From the NCBI RefSeq assembly GCF_017329565.1, contig NZ_JAFMTT010000011.1: DNA of 64,000 nucleotides, one strand, 5' to 3'. Below, piece after piece: positions 16,500-24,727 of the stretch (positions within the stretch are counted from its first letter, which is position 1; each line of letters opens with the position of its first letter). The notes under the pieces are model-generated. The model searched no databases, was not told where the DNA came from, and worked only from the letters and a program-made list of their open reading frames with translations. Both the position numbers and the translations under genes were made by a program. Source of the DNA: Alicyclobacillus mali. GTDB taxonomy: Bacteria; Bacillota; Bacilli; Alicyclobacillales; Alicyclobacillaceae.

Positions 16500-16521
16500 G
16501 CCAGGGAGCGTGCTCCCTGGC
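16500..16521 (+). repeat. perfect inverted repeat between DUF1657 gene and DUF421 gene
   Basis: GCCAGGGAGC (16500-16509) and GCTCCCTGGC (16512-16521) form a 10-bp perfect palindrome with two central bases. No T-run follows, so it is not an ordinary terminator. It may be an RNA hairpin that adjusts the ratio of the first gene to the rest. Confidence 0.6.
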
Positions 16522-16548
16522 TCGCTTCACGTCGGTGGAGGTGAGCGG

Positions 16549-17409
16549 GTGGCGGAATGGCTGACCATCGTGATCCGATCGCTTATCGCGTTTGCTGCGA
16601 TGTTTCTGTTTGCGAAGCTCATCGGCAAGCGACAGCTTTCGCAGATCACGTTCTTTGAGTACATCGTCGGGATCGCCATCGGCGATATGGCGGCCATCAT
16701 CCCGGATCAGTTGCAGGCGCCTCTGTATCATGGGTTGTTGCCCATGGCCGTGTACACGGCGCTGCCGATTTTGCTCAGCTTCATCGCGCTCAAAAGCAAA
16801 AAGGCGCGCGACATCCTCGAGGGCAAGGCGCGGGTGCTCATTCAGAACGGGAAGATCCTCGAGGACAACCTGCGCAAGGAACGCATGTCGACGGACGAAC
16901 TGTTGGAGCATCTGCGGGCCAAGAACGTATTCCAGGTGGCCGACGTGGAGTTCGCCATCATGGAGTCGAACGGTTCGGTCAACGTCATGTTGAAGCCGGA
17001 GGCGGAGCCGGTGACGCCGAAGCGCCTCGGGCTCAAGGTGCCGGCCGAGTCGCAGCCTCAGGTCGTGATCATGGACGGGAAGATCATGGACGAAGGGCTC
17101 GCCACCATCGGTTTCAACCGCAGATGGCTCAAAGGAGAATTGGACAAGCTCGGCGTGGCGGTGGAGAACGTGTATCTGGCGCAGGTGAACGCGGCCGGAG
17201 AATTGTACGTGGATCTGTACGACGACCGGATTCAGGTGCCCGAACCGAAGGCACGCGAGCTGACGCACATCCTGCTGAAGAAGGCGCAAGCGGATCTGGA
17301 ACTGTACGCGCTTGCCACGGAGGATGAGGGGGCCAAGCGGGACTATGCCGCCATGGCGAAACGAATAGAGTCCGTGCTGAACCAGACGGAGCCGTACTTG
17401 CGGCATTAG
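16549..17409 (+). CDS. DUF421 (YetF-like) membrane protein with C-terminal DUF1657-like segment
   Basis: 286 residues. Three N-terminal transmembrane segments (about 5-80) with GKRQLSQITFFEYIVGIAIG, then two cytoplasmic DUF421/YetF repeats (IQNGKILEDNLRKERM; VIMDGKIMDEGLATIGFNRR). The last 50 residues are not typical YetF: KAQADLELYALATEDEGAK resembles SAQANLESFALATDNQQAK of the DUF1657 protein encoded just upstream. The GTG at 16549 follows GGAGGTGA (16537-16544). DUF421 genes are regular members of spoVA2mob-like operons; the protein probably sits in the spore inner membrane. Function is unknown. The fusion is direct evidence that the two families work together. Confidence 0.87.
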   Translation: MAEWLTIVIRSLIAFAAMFLFAKLIGKRQLSQITFFEYIVGIAIGDMAAIIPDQLQAPLYHGLLPMAVYTALPILLSFIALKSKKARDILEGKARVLIQNGKILEDNLRKERMSTDELLEHLRAKNVFQVADVEFAIMESNGSVNVMLKPEAEPVTPKRLGLKVPAESQPQVVIMDGKIMDEGLATIGFNRRWLKGELDKLGVAVENVYLAQVNAAGELYVDLYDDRIQVPEPKARELTHILLKKAQADLELYALATEDEGAKRDYAAMAKRIESVLNQTEPYLRH

Positions 17410-17422
17410 GGAGGGACGCGGG

Positions 17423-17896
17423 ATGCCGAAGGCACAGCTGAAGAAGGCGACGCCCGTGATGCAGGCGTATCAGGCGTTCGCGTCGGCGCGTGAACCGGCT
17501 CGCCCCATGGCGAGAAACCTCGCTATCGCGTTTGTCGCAGGCGGGTTGGTCTGTGTGCTGGGCCAAGCGGTGAGCGATTTTTTCGTACACGTGTGCGGCT
17601 TCAGCCGCAAAGACGCGGGCAATCCGACCGTCGCGGTGCTCATCGCGCTCACCTGTCTGCTCACGGGGCTCGGCGTGTTCGACAAAATCGCGCGGTTCAC
17701 AGGCGCGGGCACGGCCATCCCGGTGACGGGGTTTGCCAACGCGATGGCCTCGGCTGCCCTCGAATCGAGGAGCGAGGGATGGGTGCTCGGCGTGGGGGCC
17801 AACATGTTCAAGCTGGCCGGGGCCGTGATCGTCTGGGGCGTCGTGGCGGCCTTTTTCATCGGACTGCTTCACACGCTCGTTGCGCCAGGGAGGTAG
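17423..17896 (+). CDS. spoVAC: stage V sporulation protein AC
   Basis: 157-residue SpoVAC, a mechanosensitive-channel-like subunit of the SpoVA complex that moves Ca-dipicolinate into the forespore and out again in germination. Four hydrophobic segments are visible, with the conserved FTGAGTAIPVTGFANAMASAALE near residues 93-116. The ATG follows GGGAGG at 17409-17414. It is homologous to spoVAE later in the same operon, which has the matching FAGAGATVPITSFGNAL stretch. In spores it is an inner-membrane protein. Confidence 0.95.
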   Translation: MPKAQLKKATPVMQAYQAFASAREPARPMARNLAIAFVAGGLVCVLGQAVSDFFVHVCGFSRKDAGNPTVAVLIALTCLLTGLGVFDKIARFTGAGTAIPVTGFANAMASAALESRSEGWVLGVGANMFKLAGAVIVWGVVAAFFIGLLHTLVAPGR

Positions 17897-17899
17897 AGC

Positions 17900-18946
17900 A
17901 TGCTCAGGGGACATCAGAGCTGGGAGTTTGAGCACCGACCGATGCTGCTGTCGACGGCGGCCATCGGCGGGCCGACAGAAGCGAAGGGGCCGCTCGCCGA
18001 CGACTTCGATCTGCTGCACGCGGACATCCGCATGGAACAGAAGAGCTGGGAGCAGGCCGAGCGCACGCTCTTGGACGAGGCGTGTCAGAAGGCCATCGAG
18101 AAGGCGGGCCTCACGAAAGACGCCATCTCGTTTTTCATCGCGGGCGACTTGATGAATCAGATCATCTCGTCCTCGTTCGCCGCGCGGACGCTCGCCATGC
18201 CCTATCTCGGGATCTTTGGCGCGTGTTCCACGTCCATGGAGGGTCTCGCCCTCGCGTCGCTGCTCGTGAACACCGGCTCCGCCCGCTACGTTCTCGCGGC
18301 CACCGTCAGCCACAACGCCGCCGCGGAGAAGCACTACCGGTATCCGACCGAGTACGGCGCGCAGAAGCCCCCCACCGCGCAGTGGACGGTGACGGCCGGG
18401 GCGGCCGCCATCGTCGCGCCGAACGACGGGAAGGGTGAACATCCGGTCGTCACGCGGGCCACCGTCGGCCGGGTCGTGGACATGGGCCTGTCGGACCCCT
18501 TCAACATGGGCGCCGCCATGGCCCCTGCTGCGCTCGACACGCTTGTCAGCCACTTCCGGGACTTCGATTTGCCGCACGATTCCTACGATCTCGTCCTCAC
18601 GGGTGATCTCGGCCGCGTCGGCTCCCGCATCCTCCGCGACCTCATGGTGGAGCACCGCGTGAACATCCCGCAGGATCGGTACCACGACGCGGGCGTTCTC
18701 ATCTACGGCGACTTGCCGGAGGTGCTGGCGGGAGGCAGCGGGTGCGGGTGCTCGGCGTCCGTCGCGTACGGCCACGTGCAGCGCAGACTCCGGCAAGGCG
18801 AACTGCGCCGCGTGCTGGTAGTGGCAACCGGGGCGCTCTTATCCCCCATCTCGTATCAGCAGAAGGAGACCATTCCGTGCATCGCGCACGCCGTCGCCAT
18901 GGAGTGGCCGAGCGCGGCTTGTGAAGCAGGGGGGAGTACGCCATGA
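17900..18946 (+). CDS. spoVAD: stage V sporulation protein AD
   Basis: 348-residue SpoVAD, the soluble thiolase-fold protein of the SpoVA complex, known in B. subtilis to bind dipicolinic acid on the outer face of the spore inner membrane. The chain shows the thiolase-like FGACSTSMEGLALAS near residue 110, HYRYPTEYGAQKPPTAQWT near 150, the conserved GDLGRVGS and a C-terminal GCGCSASVAYG. The ATG is three bases after the spoVAC stop and its end overlaps spoVAE by four bases. Confidence 0.95.
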   Translation: MLRGHQSWEFEHRPMLLSTAAIGGPTEAKGPLADDFDLLHADIRMEQKSWEQAERTLLDEACQKAIEKAGLTKDAISFFIAGDLMNQIISSSFAARTLAMPYLGIFGACSTSMEGLALASLLVNTGSARYVLAATVSHNAAAEKHYRYPTEYGAQKPPTAQWTVTAGAAAIVAPNDGKGEHPVVTRATVGRVVDMGLSDPFNMGAAMAPAALDTLVSHFRDFDLPHDSYDLVLTGDLGRVGSRILRDLMVEHRVNIPQDRYHDAGVLIYGDLPEVLAGGSGCGCSASVAYGHVQRRLRQGELRRVLVVATGALLSPISYQQKETIPCIAHAVAMEWPSAACEAGGSTP

Positions 18947-19293
18947 CCTACCTGTGGGCGTTCCTCGTCGGCGGCGCCATCTGTCTCCTCGGCCAGTTGC
19001 TGATGGACGCCTTTCGCCTTCAGCCCGCGCAGGTGGTCTCCATCCTTGTGGTGGCTGGCGCCGTGCTCGGCGGACTCGGCCTGTACGATCCCGTCGTGCG
19101 CTTCGCGGGCGCGGGCGCGACGGTGCCCATCACCTCGTTTGGTAACGCGCTCGTCCAGGGTGCCATCGCCGAGGGCAAGGCGCACGGGCTTGTCGGCGTC
19201 ATCACGGGCATCTTCGAGCTCACGAGCGCGGGCATTTCCTCGGCCATCGTGTTTGCCTTCCTGACGGCGGTCTTCTTCCGGCCCAAGGGATGA
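18943..19293 (+). CDS. spoVAE: stage V sporulation protein AE (SpoVAEb type)
   Basis: 116-residue membrane protein of the SpoVAE(b) family with four hydrophobic stretches and the hallmark FAGAGATVPITSFGNALVQGA near residue 50, shared with SpoVAC. It is needed with SpoVAC and SpoVAD for dipicolinate movement. The start overlaps the spoVAD stop (ATGA). No spoVAA, spoVAB, spoVAEa or spoVAF lies here, so this is a short operon; further spoVA genes may exist elsewhere. No clear terminator was found after it. Confidence 0.93.
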   Translation: MTYLWAFLVGGAICLLGQLLMDAFRLQPAQVVSILVVAGAVLGGLGLYDPVVRFAGAGATVPITSFGNALVQGAIAEGKAHGLVGVITGIFELTSAGISSAIVFAFLTAVFFRPKG

Positions 19294-19453
19294 TCGCGCT
19301 CCGTGTCGAATCCCGTCGATCACGCCTCTTTGGTGCGGCGCAAGTGCATCGGCAAATTTCCATGAAACACAACGCCCAGTTGCATCGTCACCTAGATATA
19401 ATCGAAACGGGGAATTTCGACACGGATTGCGCCGACGGGAGGAGTTACAGACA

Positions 19454-21352
19454 ATGCCAAAGCCGATGGGCGGGCATGGCCGGTACATGCCAGGACTGGA
19501 CGGATTGCGAGCGCTTGCGGTGCTCGCCGTGATCGCGTATCACGTCAATTGGGGCGGAGCTCCCGGAGGACTGCTCGGCGTTCAGGTCTTCTTCGTGCTC
19601 TCCGGCTATCTGATCACAGATCTCCTCGTGTCGGAGTGGCGTGACACCGGCCGCATTGATTTCAAGCAGTTTTGGCTGCGGCGCGCGAGGCGGCTCTTAC
19701 CCGCGCTCGTGGTGATGCTCGTCGCCGTCATGATCTGGGTTTACCTGGCGGATCGCGCGCAGTTTGTGCAGTTTTTTCAGGACGCCGTGGCGTCGTTCTT
19801 CTACGTGAGCAATTGGTGGTTCATCTTTCACAAGGTCTCCTACTTCCAAAGTTTCGGCCGACAGACGCCGCTCGGGCATCTCTGGTCGCTTGCCGTGGAG
19901 GAGCAGTTCTACCTCATCTGGCCGCTCCTGCTCCTGTTCGCGCTCAAGCTCTTGAAGCGGCGCGGGCGGATCCTCGCCTTCACCGGCGGGCTTGCCCTCG
20001 CCTCGGCGGTATGGATGGCGGTGCTGTATCAACCCGGCATGGACCCGACGCGCGTCTACGATGGAACGGACACGCGCGCGTTCGGATTGCTCATCGGCGC
20101 AATGCTCGCGTTCGTGTGGCCGTCGAGCGCGTTCAATCGCCCGCTCGCGCCTCGGCGCCGCCTGCTTCTCGATCTCGTCGGCCTCTTGAGTCTCTTGTCG
20201 ATCCTCTGGATGATCTGGCAGACAAACGAGTACGAGCCGTTCTTGTATCGCGGCGGCCTGGTGATTCTCTCGATCGCCACCGCAGGGTTGGTAGCCTGTC
20301 TGGCGCATCCCAGCACGCTGCTCGGCCGCGCCTTCGGATCCCAGCCGTGGCGCTGGATTGGCGTGCGATCGTATGGCATTTACCTTTGGCACTTTCCCAT
20401 CATCGCCCTGACGACGCCGCTCATCGACGCGAACGACTTCAGCCTGATGCGCGCGGCGTGGCAGGTGGCGCTGGCGGTGGTGATTGCAGCGCTTTCCTGG
20501 CGGATCGTCGAAGAGCCCATTCGGCGCCTGGGCAAGCGCCGGCGCGCGGAGAGCAGCGTCGTTCGAGATGTGTACCGCACGAGACGCGTTCGCAGCGGTC
20601 GGCGCCGCATGATGTATGGAACGGGCGTCGTGGCCGGGATCGCGATTCTGTTCTGCGCAGGCATGACGGCGTATCCTGTGGTGGCCTCGCTTGGCAAGGT
20701 GCACGCGAAACCGGTGACTGCGGCCGGATCGAGCCAAACGCCCTCGGCGCGTGACGCGCATGCGGCCCCGGGTGGTGGAGAGACTACGAAGGGTTCGCCA
20801 ACCGGGCCTCATCCAACCCAGGCATCCGCCACGCCACGGACCGGGGCTGTGCGCACGATTGCGGACCCCAAGCCGAAGAAGGCGTCAGGTGTCGGCGTGA
20901 CGGCGATTGGGGACTCGGTCATGATCGACGTGGAGGCGGATCTGGAGAAGCTCCTGCCCGGCATCGTGTGCGACGGGCAGGTCGGGCGCCAGATGTATCA
21001 GGCGCCGCAGGTGGTTCAGGCCCTGAAGGCGAAAGGAGAATTGGGCCACATCGTCATCCTCGAACTCGGCACCAATGGGCCCTTCAGCAAACAACAGCTC
21101 GTCTCCGTGCTCCAATCGCTCGGGCCTGTCCAGAAAATTATCCTGGTCAACACGCGCGTGCCGCGCCCGTGGCAGAACGCGGTCAATCAGACGCTTGCTC
21201 AGGTTGCCGCAAGCTATCCGCATGTGGTGCTCGTCAACTGGTATCAAGCGAGCGCAGGGCATCCGGAATATTTTTGGCCGGACGGTGTTCACCTGAATCC
21301 GACCGGTGCGATGGTGTACGCCAAGCTGGTGGCGCAGGCGGTGGAGCAATGA
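19454..21352 (+). CDS. OatA-like acyltransferase with C-terminal SGNH domain
   Basis: 632 residues. N-terminal Acyltransferase_3 domain (about 10-365) with roughly ten membrane segments, starting GLDGLRALAVLAVIAYH and including GVQVFFVLSGYLITDLL and SLAVEEQFYLIWP. A Pro/Thr/Ala-rich linker (about 425-475) leads to an extracellular SGNH domain with GDSVMID, the block-III ELGTNGPF and the catalytic DGVHLN near the C-terminus. This architecture O-acetylates peptidoglycan (OatA) or other surface glycans. The ATG at 19454 follows GGGAGGAG (19438-19444). TATAAT at 19397-19402 may be the -10, with no good -35. The target polymer is not known. Confidence 0.88.
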   Translation: MPKPMGGHGRYMPGLDGLRALAVLAVIAYHVNWGGAPGGLLGVQVFFVLSGYLITDLLVSEWRDTGRIDFKQFWLRRARRLLPALVVMLVAVMIWVYLADRAQFVQFFQDAVASFFYVSNWWFIFHKVSYFQSFGRQTPLGHLWSLAVEEQFYLIWPLLLLFALKLLKRRGRILAFTGGLALASAVWMAVLYQPGMDPTRVYDGTDTRAFGLLIGAMLAFVWPSSAFNRPLAPRRRLLLDLVGLLSLLSILWMIWQTNEYEPFLYRGGLVILSIATAGLVACLAHPSTLLGRAFGSQPWRWIGVRSYGIYLWHFPIIALTTPLIDANDFSLMRAAWQVALAVVIAALSWRIVEEPIRRLGKRRRAESSVVRDVYRTRRVRSGRRRMMYGTGVVAGIAILFCAGMTAYPVVASLGKVHAKPVTAAGSSQTPSARDAHAAPGGGETTKGSPTGPHPTQASATPRTGAVRTIADPKPKKASGVGVTAIGDSVMIDVEADLEKLLPGIVCDGQVGRQMYQAPQVVQALKAKGELGHIVILELGTNGPFSKQQLVSVLQSLGPVQKIILVNTRVPRPWQNAVNQTLAQVAASYPHVVLVNWYQASAGHPEYFWPDGVHLNPTGAMVYAKLVAQAVEQ

Positions 21353-21380
21353 CGCGGAGACGTTGGGGAGTGGGAAGAGG

Positions 21381-22448
21381 TTGCAGAGGCTCGTCGCGCC
21401 CGCGTCGCTGCACGCTTTTGCGCGCGCCTGCTTTGCCGCCGCAGGTGTGGCGAAGCGCGACGCGGATTGGTCCGCCACCGCGCTTGTCGAATCGGATCTC
21501 CGAGGGATTTCGAGCCACGGCGTCATGCGCTTGCCGTGGTATTTGCATGGGTTGAAAAGTGGCAAAATCAATGCGAAGCCGCATCTGGCGTGGACGCGCA
21601 CCGGACCTGTCACGGCCGTGCTGGACGGGGACCACGCGCTTGGCTTCGTGAGCGCCAAAGAGGCGGCTGCGTACGCGGTGGCATTGGCCCGCGAGACAGG
21701 CTTGGGCGCAGTGGCCGTGCGCCGAGCCAACCATTGTGGCGCGCTGTTCCTGTATGCCGAGTGGGCGACGTTGTACGGAATGGTGGGGGTTTGCTGCGCC
21801 AACACGCATCCCGCGCTGGCGCCGCCGGGCGGCCGCAAGCCCGTCATTGGCACAAACCCCATCGCATTCGCGGCGCCGACGCCGCTTGATTATCCGCTGT
21901 CCATCGACCTGTCGACGAGCGCCATCTCGCGCGGCGCCGTGATCGAACGTGCCCGGCGGGGCGAACCGCTTCCCGATGGCGTCGCGGTCGACGAAGACGG
22001 CGCGCCGACGAGTGATCCTCAGCGCGCGCTGACAGGGGCACTTCTCCCGATAGGCGGCGCCAAGGGCTATGCCCTGGCGCTCATGGTGGAAGTACTGGCC
22101 GGAGTCCTCGCCGGCGCACAGGTGGCCAAGGACGTGGGCTTCATGTTCGCCGACGATGGCAAGCCCCCAGGCAACGGTTTCTTTTATCTGGCGCTACATC
22201 CGGATTTCTTTGTGGGCCAGGAGGAGTTCCTGCAGCGCATCGCGTCACTCGTCGGGGAGATTCATGATGCGCCGCTTGCGAAAGGCGCGCCGTCCGTTTC
22301 TGTACCTGGCGAACGGCGGCATCGGGAGCGAGTTGCGCGCAGCCGCCGGGGCATTCCCATCTCCGACGAGGTGTGGGCCGATCTCGTCGAGTTGTCCGAT
22401 GGCTACGGGATTCCGCTGCCCGACGTGTGGGAGTGTGAAGAGGCGTGA
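21381..22448 (+). CDS. Ldh2/malate-lactate dehydrogenase family NAD(P)-dependent oxidoreductase
   Basis: 355-residue member of the Ldh2 family (malate/L-sulfolactate/ureidoglycolate dehydrogenase, DpkA), which has its own fold and reduces or oxidises 2-keto/2-hydroxy acids. Visible marks are ESDLRGISSHGVMRLPWY near residue 35, RRANHCGALFLYAEWA near 115, and IGTNPIAFAAPT near 160. The TTG at 21381 is preferred because GGGGAG lies ten bases before it and the length then fits the family; the frame opens further upstream only inside the preceding gene. Substrate cannot be assigned. It shows no obvious link to the acyltransferase genes around it. Confidence 0.8.
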   Translation: MQRLVAPASLHAFARACFAAAGVAKRDADWSATALVESDLRGISSHGVMRLPWYLHGLKSGKINAKPHLAWTRTGPVTAVLDGDHALGFVSAKEAAAYAVALARETGLGAVAVRRANHCGALFLYAEWATLYGMVGVCCANTHPALAPPGGRKPVIGTNPIAFAAPTPLDYPLSIDLSTSAISRGAVIERARRGEPLPDGVAVDEDGAPTSDPQRALTGALLPIGGAKGYALALMVEVLAGVLAGAQVAKDVGFMFADDGKPPGNGFFYLALHPDFFVGQEEFLQRIASLVGEIHDAPLAKGAPSVSVPGERRHRERVARSRRGIPISDEVWADLVELSDGYGIPLPDVWECEEA

Positions 22449-22485
22449 GTGCGGCGGATGGGCCACATTCGGGCGCCACACCACT

Positions 22486-23280
22486 TCAGCTCGGTTTGGG
22501 GCTCGAGGCAGGCACCAGCGTCCCTTGCAGGTCCTGTGCCAAAAGCCATCCCGCCAGCGCGTGGCCCTGTGTGTTCGGATGCCAGTCGTCCGCGCTGTAC
22601 ATCTGAATCGACTGGTGATGAGCGGCGAGGTAGCGCTTCATCTGGTTAAAGAGATCCGCGACAATCACGTCCGGCGTTTTGAATTGCTTTGCCACCCGAA
22701 TTTCGTCGGCCACGAGTTGGCTCTCCGAGGTCTGGTCGTGGCCATACGATGCGCCTGTGGGCGGCGGCGTCACGACGATCACGTCCGCGTGCGCGGCGAG
22801 GGCCTGTTGAACTTCAGACTGAACGGCCTGTTCGAATGCGGAGATGGGCGTCTTGTTGGCGATGTCATCCAACATGCCCCACGAGATGACGACCACCTGA
22901 GGATGGACCTCGCGAAGAAATTCGGGATACTTGGCCGCCATCTGCGTGGGGCCGTATCCTTCGATGGACTTGTTGATGAACTGAAACGAGATAGGACCCG
23001 CTTTCGTCAACGCTTGAAACGCCCGAACGAGATAGCCGCCGCCTGTCTGGTCATCCCATCCGTGCGCGACGGAGCCGCCGACACCCATGGCGACGATCGG
23101 CTGCGCGGGCGGGTGAGAAAAGAGCGGATAGGGACTCGTCTGTCGCGCCGCCGACTGCGCGCCCTCGGGTGCTGTGGGCGCGCTGTCGGCCGCGTTTGTC
23201 CCGCAGGCGCTGACCGCACAGACCACGGCGCATGTGCCGAGCCACGCCGCGAAGCGATGCCTTCTCATATTCTTGGCCAT
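22486..23280 (-). CDS. SGNH/GDSL hydrolase lipoprotein
   Basis: 264 residues. The signal peptide has a lipobox AVSAC with Cys at residue 26, so the enzyme should be anchored outside the membrane. The catalytic domain has the nucleophile block GVGGSVAHGWDD near residue 70, SWGMLDDI near 140, and the Asp-His block DDWHPNTQGH near 235. SGNH enzymes of this shape act as esterases or O-acyltransferases on extracellular glycans. RBS GAGGT before the ATG at 23280. It is a tandem paralogue of the next gene: both share a Q-M-K-x-Y-L-x-A-H-H-x-S-I-Q stretch just before the catalytic His block. Confidence 0.82.
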   Translation of the reverse strand: MAKNMRRHRFAAWLGTCAVVCAVSACGTNAADSAPTAPEGAQSAARQTSPYPLFSHPPAQPIVAMGVGGSVAHGWDDQTGGGYLVRAFQALTKAGPISFQFINKSIEGYGPTQMAAKYPEFLREVHPQVVVISWGMLDDIANKTPISAFEQAVQSEVQQALAAHADVIVVTPPPTGASYGHDQTSESQLVADEIRVAKQFKTPDVIVADLFNQMKRYLAAHHQSIQMYSADDWHPNTQGHALAGWLLAQDLQGTLVPASSPKPS

Positions 23281-23469
23281 GCCGCGAACCTCATTTCGTG
23301 TGGCGTTGTGTCCTTTATTATACCGTTTTTCGCCACTGGAAATGGTCGCGTTCAATCCTCAGTCCGGAGTGGATTCCGCATTGTCGCCGCAGATGTGAAT
23401 GGCCTGTCGCAGGGAGAGGGTCAATCCATTCAGGCCGAGCGTTGATTCGCCGCAGGGATGACTGCCAAA

Positions 23470-23495
23470 GAAAAAAGCGCCCGCGTCAGGCGCTT
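23470..23495 (-). terminator. terminator after the second SGNH gene
   Basis: Read on the minus strand, AAGCGCC (23495-23489) pairs with GGCGCTT (23481-23475), and the T-run continues to about 23470. It lies 15 bases beyond the stop of the SGNH gene at 23510, so the two tandem SGNH genes are probably separate transcription units. Confidence 0.75.
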
Positions 23496-23509
23496 GTTCT
23501 TCAAGCCCG

Positions 23510-24457
23510 TTACGATGCCGATTCCTGCCTAGCGCGGTCGGCCGACGAGGACGGTTCTGCCTTGAATACGGGTGCCGTTACAGGGAATTTTCCCAGGATG
23601 TCCTTCACCAAAAGCTCTGCCGCGAGCGCATGGCCTCTCGCATTGGGATGCCAGCTGTCGTGCATGAGCGGCTGGATGCTCTCGTGGTGAGCCTGAAGAT
23701 ACGCCTTCATCTGGTCAAACACGTTGAAGACGTACACGTTCGGGTTGTGGAAGCTGTCCGCCACCTGGATCTCGCTCTCCATGAGCGCCTGTTGCGCCAC
23801 CCGGTATGTGGTGTACGACGCCTTGGACACCGGCGTCGTCACGAGCATGACCATGGCGCGATGGTCAAGCGCCTCTTGAATCTGCCACCGCACCTGTTCG
23901 TCGTACACGCGAAACGGCGTGTGCTGATACAAGTCATCCAGGCCGCCCCACGCGATGCAGACAATCTGCGGCTGGTACGTTTCCAGCCACTTCACGTACG
24001 TATTTCGAATGCTGAGCACGCCCTTGCCCGGCTCGGCCTTGTCGATCACGTCATATGTGATGGGCGTCAGCGTAGAGAGGGCCGAGAACGTCCGGTGCAA
24101 GTAGCCTCCACCCTTGGGATCTTTCCAGCCGCGTGCGACAGACGAGCCGATAATGAGCACGCGCACCACGCGTTCCTGCGCAGGCGCGTTTGGCGCGTTG
24201 GCCGCTCCGTTCGAGCCGGAGCTTTCTTCGCTTCCCGTTAGATTTCCCGGCCCGTGGAGCGGATTCGGCGCCACACCGGATCCCGCCGAGGCGTGCATGG
24301 ATGTGGACCCTGCGTCCGCAGATGCGGAGTACCCCGGTTGGACGGATGGTCCAGATGTTCCGCCTTCCGCTGCCCGCGCCGTAAGCGACGCCGGTATCCA
24401 CAGCGCGCTTGCGACAAGAGCAAATGTCAAGAACGCCATTTGCCAGCGCCGTTTCAT
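23510..24457 (-). CDS. secreted SGNH/GDSL hydrolase with Ser/Gly/Ala-rich linker
   Basis: 315 residues: an N-terminal signal peptide (KRRWQMAFLTFALVASALW, cleavage likely near ARAAE), a low-complexity Ser/Gly/Pro/Asn linker of about 65 residues, then an SGNH domain with IGSSVARGWKD near 105, AWGGLDDLY near 170 and the Asp/His block DSWHPNARGH near 265. Unlike its paralogue it has no lipobox, so it is membrane-anchored by the signal or released. The ATG at 24457 is better spaced from GGGGG than the GTG at 24463. It is divergent from the acyltransferase gene at 24728 across 270 bases. Confidence 0.82.
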   Translation of the reverse strand: MKRRWQMAFLTFALVASALWIPASLTARAAEGGTSGPSVQPGYSASADAGSTSMHASAGSGVAPNPLHGPGNLTGSEESSGSNGAANAPNAPAQERVVRVLIIGSSVARGWKDPKGGGYLHRTFSALSTLTPITYDVIDKAEPGKGVLSIRNTYVKWLETYQPQIVCIAWGGLDDLYQHTPFRVYDEQVRWQIQEALDHRAMVMLVTTPVSKASYTTYRVAQQALMESEIQVADSFHNPNVYVFNVFDQMKAYLQAHHESIQPLMHDSWHPNARGHALAAELLVKDILGKFPVTAPVFKAEPSSSADRARQESAS

Positions 24458-24727
24458 CGCCACGACCCCCAGGATGTCTTTTCCTTCATCTTGTCATTTT
24501 CATCTCAAATCGCCCTTAAAATCGTAGTTTTTCGTCGATCTCGTCCAGACCCCGATGACTTCACACCCATCTTGCCGCACCATGGTGACATCCGCCTTTG
24601 GCAACGATGTCGAAAGCGTGTTAAGGTGGCATTGAGTCTTTGATAAACTTTTGATGTTTTTCAACGAAGCTTCAAGCTCGCTCCCGTAAGCTATGCCGTG
24701 TTCAAGTGCAAGTGAGGAGGGGTTCAG

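Noticed and set aside
19294..19453. Good sigma-A promoter before the OatA-like gene
   Set aside because: TATAAT occurs at 19397-19402 but no acceptable -35 lies 16-18 bases upstream. The TTGCAT at 19380 is only 11 bases away.
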